Shown here one piece after another: positions 1 to 6,110 of a DNA stretch of 10,173 nucleotides. A program made the position numbers and the translations under genes. The notes below the pieces were generated by a model. That model had not been told where the DNA came from and made no database searches. It was given only the letters and a program-made list of their open reading frames with translations. The stretch lies in NCBI GenBank assembly GCA_934725285.1, contig CAKVBK010000062.1, forward strand, positions 1-10,173. Reading direction: 5' to 3'. Position 1 is the first letter of the stretch. Each line of letters starts with the position of its first letter. Source of the DNA: an uncultured Bacteroidales bacterium (GTDB lineage Bacteria; Bacteroidota; Bacteroidia; Bacteroidales; UBA932).

Positions 1-830
1 GAAAGCACAAGGATCCCTTCCGCACCAATCTCCTTCAAACTCTCGATCTTCTCCCACAAAACACTTTCGTCCACAACTGAATGCAGCGAAGACCAACCGC
101 TTTGGGCAAGCGGAAGAACAGTAGGGCTCCTCATTGCCGGAACAATCCTGATCGCCTCTTCAATCCTGTCATTCGGAATGTTCATCAGAAGGTATTTCTT
201 CCCTCTGCTGTCCCGGACAGCGTTGAACCGGAACTTAATCTGTTCCAGAAGTTTAGCCTTATCCTCGGACAGATTGCCACAAGAAATCAGCACAGCCTCG
301 GAGAACACAACTTTCTCTACTTCCTTCAAACCATTGCTGACCAAGGTCCCACCCGAAGACACTATATCGAAGATCGCATCGCTCATCCCGACAGCAGGCG
401 CTATTTCCACCGAGCCTGTGATAACGTTGATCTTGGCACTTATTCCATTATCTTTCAAGAACTTTCCAAGAATATTCGGATAAGACGTGGCTATCCGCTT
501 GCCGTTGAAATACTCCAGTCCTTGATATTCCTCTGCCTTGGGGATGGCAAGAGAGATCCGGCATTCCCCGAATCCAAGACGGTCCACAATGTCTACGGCC
601 TCTTCCCTCTCGCTCACCTCATTGTAACCCACAATCCCAAGATCCGCAACTCCCTGAGCCACAGCCTGCGGAATGTCATCGTCACGCAGGTAGAGGATTT
701 CCGCGGGGAAACTGCTGGACCTTGACAAGAATTTCCGTTTGCTGTCATCAACATCGATTCCCGCCTCACGCAACAGAGCAAGGCTTTCATCACTCAGACG
801 GCCTTTGGCCTGAATTGCGATTCTTAACAT
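1..830 (-). CDS. hisG: ATP phosphoribosyltransferase HisG, long form (C-terminus off window)
   Basis: HisG catalyses the first step of histidine synthesis, joining ATP and PRPP to give phosphoribosyl-ATP in the cytoplasm. The 276 visible codons begin MLRIAIQAKGRLSDESL. Residues about 63-71 (ADLGIVGYN) and the PRPP-binding loop at about 151-164 (DAIFDIVSSGGTL) match the family. The visible length and the region after about residue 215, ending GAEGILVL, correspond to the long form with an ACT-like regulatory domain that allows histidine feedback in known members. The reading frame is still open at base 1, and by family length only about 7-10 residues are missing. ATG at 830-828 fits the conserved N-terminus. 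The stretch before it is A-rich with no Shine-Dalgarno, as is usual in Bacteroidota. It is preceded by a His-codon leader peptide and attenuator, so expression should respond to charged tRNA-His. The rest of a his operon probably follows outside the window. Confidence 0.95.
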   Translation of the reverse strand, partial: MLRIAIQAKGRLSDESLALLREAGIDVDDSKRKFLSRSSSFPAEILYLRDDDIPQAVAQGVADLGIVGYNEVSEREEAVDIVDRLGFGECRISLAIPKAEEYQGLEYFNGKRIATSYPNILGKFLKDNGISAKINVITGSVEIAPAVGMSDAIFDIVSSGGTLVSNGLKEVEKVVFSEAVLISCGNLSEDKAKLLEQIKFRFNAVRDSRGKKYLLMNIPNDRIEEAIRIVPAMRSPTVLPLAQSGWSSLHSVVDESVLWEKIESLKEIGAEGILVL

Positions 831-876
831 TTGTCGTTCGTTTTTTATTGTTCTTTTAATTTTTTCTCTTGCTACT

Positions 877-901
877 GGTCACTTCGACAAGCTCAGTGAC
901 C
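877..901. repeat. 25-bp palindromic element, REP-like
   Basis: A 7-bp perfect inverted repeat, GGTCACT at 877-883 and AGTGACC at 895-901, encloses an 11-base loop (TCGACAAGCTC). A U-G and a C-G pair could extend the stem by two on the RNA. The core TTCGACAAGCTCAGTGACC resembles dispersed short palindromes that I recall from many bacterial genomes, often compared with REP elements. That resemblance is from memory and unchecked. A partial second copy, GGCTCAGTGAAC, follows at 911-922 and runs up to the attenuator T-tract. The element lies in the transcribed 5' leader of hisG, downstream of the terminator, where it would form an RNA hairpin in read-through transcripts. Confidence 0.55.
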
Positions 902-921
902 GGGGATGAGGGCTCAGTGAA

Positions 922-958
922 CAAAAAAAAGACCCGCTACCGAAAACGGAAGCGAGCC
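922..958 (-). terminator. his attenuator intrinsic terminator
   Basis: Read on the minus strand, GGCTCGCTTCCG (958-947), loop TTTT and CGGTAGCGGGTC (942-931) form a 12-position stem with one T/T mismatch. Eight consecutive T follow (930-923). This is a standard Rho-independent terminator between the leader peptide and hisG. Its 5' arm is also the 3' arm of the antiterminator stem, so the two structures exclude each other. It may also serve as a backstop terminator for the surface-protein operon upstream, for which I see no hairpin terminator of its own. Confidence 0.92.
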
Positions 959-1024
959 TTGACTTAAATATCCCTCAAAAAACAGATACCCACTGCAAAC
1001 TCACCCCCGTATAAAGCGGTGGTG
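946..1024 (-). promoter_or_regulatory. Histidine attenuator: pause hairpin and antiterminator
   Basis: Two alternative RNA stems can be drawn on the minus strand. The pause stem pairs CACCACCG (1024-1017, across the last His codons) with CGGGGGTG (1009-1002, across the leader stop) through a 7-base loop, with one mismatch. The antiterminator pairs ACGGGGGTGAGTTT (1010-997) with AGGCTCGCTTCCGT (959-946): 14 continuous pairs including G-U, with a 37-base loop. That second partner is the 5' arm of the terminator. A ribosome stalled at the His codons would cover the pause stem's first arm, free the second arm to form the antiterminator, and let RNA polymerase reach hisG. With ample His-tRNA the terminator forms instead. 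The pairings are read directly from sequence, and the mechanism is by analogy with known his attenuators. Confidence 0.85.
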
Positions 1025-1057
1025 AAGATGTAGGTGGATATGATTAAACTGTCTCAT
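1001..1057 (-). CDS. hisL: Histidine operon leader peptide
   Basis: An 18-codon open reading frame, ATG at 1057-1055 to TGA at 1003-1001, encodes MRQFNHIHLHLHHRFIRG. Five of the eight residues from 6 to 13 are His, in an alternating H-x-H-x-H-x-H-H run. That is far above chance, and the ORF sits about 170 bases before hisG. The peptide itself probably has no function. Its translation senses charged tRNA-His. The His codons lie just before the pause stem and the stop codon lies inside it, which is the geometry needed for ribosome-controlled attenuation. No Shine-Dalgarno is seen. The predicted transcription start is only about 10-14 bases upstream of the ATG, giving a short leader. Confidence 0.9.
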   Translation of the reverse strand: MRQFNHIHLHLHHRFIRG

Positions 1058-1075
1058 TCTATCTGTTCAACGAGG

Positions 1076-1106
1076 CAAATATCGGAAAAATATTCTAAAT
1101 ATCAAG
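1076..1106 (-). promoter_or_regulatory. Probable his operon promoter (Bacteroidota type)
   Basis: On the minus strand GATATTTG (1083-1076) matches the -7 consensus TAnnTTTG except at the first base. CTTG (1106-1103) matches the -33 TTTG at three of four positions, with a 19-base spacer inside the usual range. Transcription would start near 1068-1070, just before the leader ATG at 1057. The surrounding sequence is strongly AT-rich compared with the coding DNA. The placement agrees with the attenuator, but the match is imperfect and other AT-rich positions could compete. Confidence 0.55.
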
Positions 1107-1165
1107 AAAAATCGACAAAATATTCATCATCAGAGAAGCATTTTGACATTAAGCAGACCGAGGCA

Positions 1166-2773
1166 TCAATACTCCAGCCGCAAGTCATCCACCCAAAGGA
1201 TGGAATCAGGGCTGCCGGTGAAATAGTCTCCAAGCATACTCGCCGCACATGAGACTATGATGTGGGTAGGCCGAATGGATGTCGAGACATATTCAAGAGG
1301 AATCTCGACCTTGGTCCATACTGTATCGTGATCTATGACAAACTTACCGTAAGCGACGACATCCTTGCCTTTCGGATCAAAGAAAGTGGATTTGTCGGTA
1401 GTGTTGACCTCGACAGGGCAATCAGCCGTGCCGCCATATTTACGGAAATCCCAAGTTCCGAGAGCCACCCAGACAATTCCCCTGTCATTGTCCCCTACCT
1501 TGACCACATCATCAGCAGGATAGCCTCCGAGAGTCTTCTGCTGGATTATTCCACTCTTATACTTAAACCATAGTGTAAGTTTCCGTGGGCGCATGGTAAA
1601 CGGACGTCCCATTCTGATCTTTCCTCCAGCCGTACCGACATTGCCGGCATATTCTCCTGAGAACACATTGCCGGCGGCGAACTTGAGGACGACATACTGC
1701 GATTCCATCTTCAATGAATATTTCCCTTCTACCTTTTCGGTGCCGTCAGGTTTGGTTATGGCGAATTTCGAGCCGACAATTGTGGCCCCTTGGTTACCGC
1801 TTCCCCACCATTTGGTCTGAAGCGCGGGGATTGGCGAAGCAGGATCATAGAACGAACAATACTTGTCGGATTCCGCGTTGGAGAACGTCTCGAAACCGGA
1901 ATTTGGCAGCTGAATCTCAGCCTCGGTAGTGAATTTTAGAATCTCGGAGACATCCTCCCCGCTGTAGGCGCAGCATTCATATTCAGTCAAAGGTTCCAGT
2001 CCATCGGCGGCTGCGCTGAAAGAGCCACCGTCCGAAGTAATGTTCTTCACATCGCGCCAATCAGAGCCCCCAGCCTTACGTATCCGGAAACCGTTCTGGC
2101 GGCCTTCAACTCCGGCAGCCTTCAGCCAAGCCACCCTTGTCCACGCATCCAGCCGCGAAATTGTCACAGCAGACTCAACCGCCTCTACATAGATGGTCCA
2201 AGTCTCGGAGACATCCCTGTATGAGACTGTCACCATGACCGGCTCCTCAAAATCACGGATGTCGGAAACGGTCGGAGAATAGGTCGAGATCTCTTCCGGG
2301 CCAAGTTTCATCGATGACACATCAAGGTTGTGCAGGCCTGCGGATGATGACACCCGCGTCACCACACGCTTGTTCCGAGCGTCGATGACAGTCTCTCCCA
2401 CCTGGCCGGAAATTGTGAAATACCTCTCGACAGGCTGCTCAGCCTTGATTGTCCATTCATATTCATTCTCGTAGGCTTTGAGCGTCACCTCAAGCGGGGA
2501 GGAAAGATCCTTTGTCCCGACTATCGGATCTGAAGATGTCACAGCGTCATCGTTGAAGACGACATCAAGGATGTTGGCTTTACGAAGATCAACCGTCTCT
2601 CCGAAAGTCACAAGAACATCCCTTGCATCGTTATCGATGCTGACAGAAAGCGCTCCGTCCACGTCAATCCGGGTTATCACCGCTTCTATCTCAGGATACG
2701 GAATGTCATTACGTATGCACGACAAAACGGGCAGACACACGATCATGAATATTATTGAAAATAACCTGTTCAT
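1166..2773 (-). CDS. Surface lipoprotein with Ig-like, FN3-like and PCMD domains
   Basis: This is the last gene of the operon and encodes 535 residues. MNRLFSIIFMIVCLPVLSC is a lipoprotein signal with the acylated Cys at 19. Residues about 27-113 and 117-198 look like two tandem Ig-like beta-sandwiches, each ending in a W-T-I strand (YEWTIKAE, ETWTIYVEA). Residues about 203-284 resemble an FN3-type domain (GLEPLTEYECCAYSGED). Residues 288-535 match the PCMD family (PF13201, putative carbohydrate metabolism domain), with NSGFE, WWGSGNQGA, FAAGNVFSGEY, GRPFTMRP and the C-terminal PTHIIVSCAASMLGDYF ... LWVDDLRLEY. PCMD is a beta-sandwich common in Bacteroidota lipoproteins; activity is unproven and glycan binding is only a guess. 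Its PCMD part is clearly paralogous to that of the gene at 4268-6094. It starts three bases after the previous stop. No hairpin terminator is visible in the 108 bases after its stop. Confidence 0.85.
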   Translation of the reverse strand: MNRLFSIIFMIVCLPVLSCIRNDIPYPEIEAVITRIDVDGALSVSIDNDARDVLVTFGETVDLRKANILDVVFNDDAVTSSDPIVGTKDLSSPLEVTLKAYENEYEWTIKAEQPVERYFTISGQVGETVIDARNKRVVTRVSSSAGLHNLDVSSMKLGPEEISTYSPTVSDIRDFEEPVMVTVSYRDVSETWTIYVEAVESAVTISRLDAWTRVAWLKAAGVEGRQNGFRIRKAGGSDWRDVKNITSDGGSFSAAADGLEPLTEYECCAYSGEDVSEILKFTTEAEIQLPNSGFETFSNAESDKYCSFYDPASPIPALQTKWWGSGNQGATIVGSKFAITKPDGTEKVEGKYSLKMESQYVVLKFAAGNVFSGEYAGNVGTAGGKIRMGRPFTMRPRKLTLWFKYKSGIIQQKTLGGYPADDVVKVGDNDRGIVWVALGTWDFRKYGGTADCPVEVNTTDKSTFFDPKGKDVVAYGKFVIDHDTVWTKVEIPLEYVSTSIRPTHIIVSCAASMLGDYFTGSPDSILWVDDLRLEY

Positions 2774-2776
2774 CTT

Positions 2777-3520
2777 CTAAATATGAAAGCTAAGCCCGAA
2801 CGAGATGTCAAGCACATCAAGCATGAAGCGGACCTTGGAAAAATCTCTTTTGCCGACAATCTCGCCGTTTTTGTAATAATCAATATGATTGTAGGTCGCA
2901 CCACCGATACCGATGGCCACGTGCGTGCTGATACTGTTTGTCACGAATATCATCAAGCCGGGGTGCACGGCGATCTTGACCCGGTTCGCCGCGGCATAGC
3001 TGTCCAGACTTTGCTCATCGTAGGAGAAGGAGGTTCTTGTATAGGAATATCCCAACGACACGTCCGTGAACACACCTATCCGGGCACGTTTGTCCAGCGG
3101 TGCATAGGCCCTGTGGAAAATCTCAGCCTGAACAGTTCGGGAGTCGGCCTGAATGTCATTCAATGATACAGCCAGATCATCGCTGAGCATTGAGAAATCG
3201 GCGTTGGAGATTCCGCCTTTTGCAGAAGAGTATTTCGCCCTCAGGCCGACCGACCTGTTGTTCTTGTAAGTATAGTCCATAAAAGGAGACAATGTCATGA
3301 TCGAGCCGTTCGCATCCAAATGCTGAAGAAGCATAAGATATTCACTGTCAGTACTGGACAAGTCCGCATAGAAGAACTGGACCCCGGCGGAGAAATCACC
3401 CTTTTGCATAAACAGCCTGTCCGGGCCACGTCTTTCCGCAACAGAAAGGCTGTCCCTCTCCGCGGCTTCAAGGCTGAACGCGGAAAGCATAATGGAAAAT
3501 ATCAACGCAAACTTTCTCAC
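2777..3520 (-). CDS. Outer-membrane beta-barrel-like protein (second copy)
   Basis: The protein has 247 residues. MRKFALIFSIMLSAFSLEAA is a type I signal peptide with a probable cut after residue 20. The mature part has alternating hydrophobic and polar strands (FSAGVQFFYA, VGLRAKYSS, RIGVFTDVSLGYSYTRTSF, STHVAIGIGGATY) and ends in FMLDVLDISFGLSFHI, a typical C-terminal barrel strand. The length suggests a small barrel of roughly 8-10 strands. It aligns almost without gaps to the upstream gene: VKIAVHPGLMIFVT is at residues 181-194 here and LGINVCPGFMAFVT at 181-194 there. The start is GTG (3520-3518), four bases after the previous stop. Its place between two PCMD lipoproteins suggests it anchors or exports one of them, which is inference. 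I recognise no named family beyond small outer-membrane barrels. Confidence 0.82.
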   Translation of the reverse strand: MRKFALIFSIMLSAFSLEAAERDSLSVAERRGPDRLFMQKGDFSAGVQFFYADLSSTDSEYLMLLQHLDANGSIMTLSPFMDYTYKNNRSVGLRAKYSSAKGGISNADFSMLSDDLAVSLNDIQADSRTVQAEIFHRAYAPLDKRARIGVFTDVSLGYSYTRTSFSYDEQSLDSYAAANRVKIAVHPGLMIFVTNSISTHVAIGIGGATYNHIDYYKNGEIVGKRDFSKVRFMLDVLDISFGLSFHI

Positions 3521-3524
3521 TGGA

Positions 3525-4268
3525 TCAGAGGTAATAATAAAGGCTGAATCCCACCGCGAGCAGGTTCACCTTGAAATTAATGAAAGTAAAACTCCTGTCA
3601 CCGTCGGCAACTTTGTTGTGCCGCTGGTCCGTCCAATCAAAATGGAGTCCCATCATATTCACGCTCACGTCAATGGCAAGTTTGTCGGTGACAAAAGCCA
3701 TGAATCCCGGACAGACATTGATTCCCAACGCGTTGGATGTCTCGTATGATGCGTTCACCTTGTCACCGTGGCCGTCAAGCACCTTTCCCTGGCCATATGA
3801 ATATGACAACTGCAGCTCGTTGAACAGTCCAAGCCGCTTCAACGATCCGACAGGAATATAATAACGTCCTATTCCCTGAATCTCAAAGGCATGGCTGATC
3901 TTGTGGAAATCCGACAGTTCCATATTTATGTCCTCGAAATTCATCTTCGCGGAATCCAACTGGAACATATTCCTTTTGTAGCCGATCCTGACACCTACAC
4001 CGACATTGTCCTTGAACATATAGCAGAAGGCAGGGCTGACGGAGAGCGTGTAGCCAGTTGATTTTATGCCGTTTACGACTAGCAGACGAGAGTTGTCGTT
4101 GTTGTGCAGCATATAGCTGGCACCCCCTCCAACCATCCACGTCCCTTTCTTGATGACACAAGGCTGGGACGACAAATCAATACCTCTGTCCAACTTCTGT
4201 CCTTCAGCCCGTAACGAGCACAAAAACAGAAGCATGGCCGATAGTATCCTGAATATGCACCGGGTCAT
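3525..4268 (-). CDS. Outer-membrane beta-barrel-like protein (first copy)
   Basis: The protein has 247 residues. MTRCIFRILSAMLLFLCSLRAEG is a type I signal peptide, probably cut near residue 21-23. Strand-like segments include WMVGGGASYML, YTLSVSPAFCYMF, VGVGVRIGYK, GLFNELQLSYSYGQG and LAIDVSVNMMGLHF. The C-terminus FTFINFKVNLLAVGFSLYYYL ends in aromatic residues, like a barrel closing strand. It is a paralogue of the next gene downstream, with equal length and matching positions. Its ATG overlaps the stop of the upstream PCMD lipoprotein gene by one base (TAATG), so translation of the two is probably coupled. That supports a lipoprotein-barrel pair acting together at the outer membrane. No catalytic residues or Tol-Pal or peptidoglycan-binding domain are seen. 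Confidence 0.82.
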   Translation of the reverse strand: MTRCIFRILSAMLLFLCSLRAEGQKLDRGIDLSSQPCVIKKGTWMVGGGASYMLHNNDNSRLLVVNGIKSTGYTLSVSPAFCYMFKDNVGVGVRIGYKRNMFQLDSAKMNFEDINMELSDFHKISHAFEIQGIGRYYIPVGSLKRLGLFNELQLSYSYGQGKVLDGHGDKVNASYETSNALGINVCPGFMAFVTDKLAIDVSVNMMGLHFDWTDQRHNKVADGDRSFTFINFKVNLLAVGFSLYYYL

Positions 4269-6094
4269 TATTCGTAAATAAGTTCCATTTCGTCAAGCCA
4301 AAGCCTGCTGTCATCGTAGCCGGAGAAATAATCACCGTACATACTGGCGGCACAGCTGATTATGATGTGAGTCGGATATGTCGTCAGGTTGCTGTACTCG
4401 ATCGGGACTGTCACCTGTATCCAGTCTTTGGCCGGATTGGTGTTGTCAGAAGAGACAATCTTCTCCCCGAAAGCGATGGTTGACGCATCCGTGCTGAAAT
4501 CCACAAAGGTGCTCGGGTCAGTGGTGTCAAACTTTACAGGACTGTCAGCGTCACCACCATATTTCTTGAAATCCCAAGTGCCGAGGGCTATCCTGATCGA
4601 GGCTTTGTCATAGTTACCTTTCTTGCCTTCATCTGGAACATTGCTTGACTCCCGATTGATGACACCTCCAGAATATTTCATCCAGAATCTCAAGGCTGTA
4701 GGTCTCGCCGTGAACGGCCTTCCAAAGTAAACAGTTCCTCCTGAGGTTCCTATGAGGTCCCCGAAATGCCCGCTGAAAAGGTTTCCGGCCGCGAACTTCA
4801 CGACAACCCAACGGGACTGGAGACACACGGACTGCTGCCCTTCCTTGTAGCTTGAAGCGTCAGGATAGCAGATCACTGAACTTGAACCGACGAGCGTCGC
4901 GCCCTCGTTGCCATTGCCCCACCATTGTTTCTGAAGCGCAGGGTCGGAGGATGCCGGATCATAGAACGACTTGTACTTTGAACTCTCGTCATTGGACGTC
5001 GTCTCGAATCCTCCGTTAGGCACAGACAGGGCCTTGTCGGTGGTGACATCTGACGGAGCGTCAATGATCTCCTCCGCACCGGACTCCAGGGAAGTGATGA
5101 CAAGACGATACTCGTATGTGGTGGAAGGGGTCAGTCCCTTGACATCAGCGCTGAACGTTCCCTCTGACTCCCTGACGGCAGTCACCGGCGCCCAATCCTG
5201 TGAACCCTTCGCACGAAACTCAAAACGGACCTTGTCCTTGTCGTACTGGGCCTCATCCACATCCGCGTGAGCCGTGAAATGCCCTGCCCAGATCTCATAC
5301 TTGGAAGATGGGGCGACCCCGGTAGAGGTTCCTTCGAATATGATGTCATCGTAAATGTTGTTTGTGGAATCGTCAACCAAAAGATCAAAGGCCAGCAATC
5401 CGTCCTTCTCTGTGTACTTAAGGTTCAGCCGATATCTCTTGCCGCCTTCCACCGACTTGATCTCGCCGGATTTGGCAAAGGAAGCTCCGTCTTTCTTCAA
5501 CTTTCCGGCAAATGACCAGTAAAGCGAAGGCTCAAAGCCAGATGCGATGAAAAATCCATCCTTTCCGCTTTTTGAAGCATCGTAAACAAGCTGTCCGCCC
5601 GACTCGCCAAGACTTACGGTGCAAGAATATCCCTCCTCGAAGGCCTCTGGAACTGTCTGGTCGAAAGTGATCCTTGAAATGACATCGCAAACCTTGGCGG
5701 TGACTGTCACTTTGCTGGAAGTTCCGGCCGCGACAGTCACGTCAGATGACCCTTTGTAGCTTTTCTGCTCCCACGAGGCCAAGGCCGGCTTATCCTTGGC
5801 TATCTCACCTGCGATGACATCCACACGATAGTCATCCGCCGGCAGGTAGATGGCTTCCGGCATCTGTGAATACACATATTCACGCACCTTTCCGGAGAAA
5901 TCCCCTTTATAGATGCTGACTTTGGCCGACGAGAGCAGGTCTTCTTGACTCATAGCGGCTTTAGTGGCATGTTCGCCCATCTTGACCTCAAGGCTGAACG
6001 CTCCTTTGGCCGCGGTCGTCTCATCGTATCTGGCGCACGATCCGGAAATGATCGAAAGGAGAGCCAATGTTATGATTGTGAGTTTATTCCCCAT
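4268..6094 (-). CDS. Surface lipoprotein with DUF4493, FN3-like and PCMD domains
   Basis: The protein has 608 residues from the chosen ATG (6094-6092), MGNKLTIITLALLSIISGSC, a lipoprotein signal with Cys at 20. A second ATG two codons upstream (6100) is possible, but AGGAGG lies directly against it and seven to eight bases before 6094, so I prefer 6094. Residues about 30-256 are a DUF4493-type domain (PF14900), recognised by LPADDYRVDVIAGE, ALASWEQKSYKGSSDVTVAAG and TVTAKVCDVI. Residues about 263-354 are FN3-like (KGLTPSTTYEYRLVITSLES). Residues 359-608 are a PCMD domain (PF13201): NGGFE, WWGNGNEGATLVG, FAAGNLFSGHF, GRPFTARP, PTHIIISCAASMYGDYF, LWLDEMELIYE. It combines the DUF4493 domain of the upstream genes with the PCMD domain of the last gene, and so links both halves of the operon. 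No enzyme motif is evident. Confidence 0.85.
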   Translation of the reverse strand: MGNKLTIITLALLSIISGSCARYDETTAAKGAFSLEVKMGEHATKAAMSQEDLLSSAKVSIYKGDFSGKVREYVYSQMPEAIYLPADDYRVDVIAGEIAKDKPALASWEQKSYKGSSDVTVAAGTSSKVTVTAKVCDVISRITFDQTVPEAFEEGYSCTVSLGESGGQLVYDASKSGKDGFFIASGFEPSLYWSFAGKLKKDGASFAKSGEIKSVEGGKRYRLNLKYTEKDGLLAFDLLVDDSTNNIYDDIIFEGTSTGVAPSSKYEIWAGHFTAHADVDEAQYDKDKVRFEFRAKGSQDWAPVTAVRESEGTFSADVKGLTPSTTYEYRLVITSLESGAEEIIDAPSDVTTDKALSVPNGGFETTSNDESSKYKSFYDPASSDPALQKQWWGNGNEGATLVGSSSVICYPDASSYKEGQQSVCLQSRWVVVKFAAGNLFSGHFGDLIGTSGGTVYFGRPFTARPTALRFWMKYSGGVINRESSNVPDEGKKGNYDKASIRIALGTWDFKKYGGDADSPVKFDTTDPSTFVDFSTDASTIAFGEKIVSSDNTNPAKDWIQVTVPIEYSNLTTYPTHIIISCAASMYGDYFSGYDDSRLWLDEMELIYE

Positions 6095-6110
6095 ATTCAT
6101 TCCTCCTAAA
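6095..6110 (-). promoter_or_regulatory. Strong Shine-Dalgarno site AGGAGG
   Basis: The minus strand reads TTTAGGAGGAATGAATATG across the stop of the preceding gene (TAG at 6108-6106) and the two candidate ATGs. A perfect AGGAGG is unusual in Bacteroidota, where most genes lack such sites. The stop codon forms part of it, which suggests coupled translation. Spacing favours the second ATG (6094). Confidence 0.7.

Noticed and set aside
81..725. 214-codon plus-strand reading frame opposite hisG
   Set aside because: The minus strand encodes an unmistakable HisG across the same bases; the plus-strand translation has no recognisable features.
1034..1252. 72-codon plus-strand frame over the his leader and promoter
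   Set aside because: It overlaps the leader peptide, the his promoter and the end of a real gene antisense, and its composition follows the AT-rich spacer.
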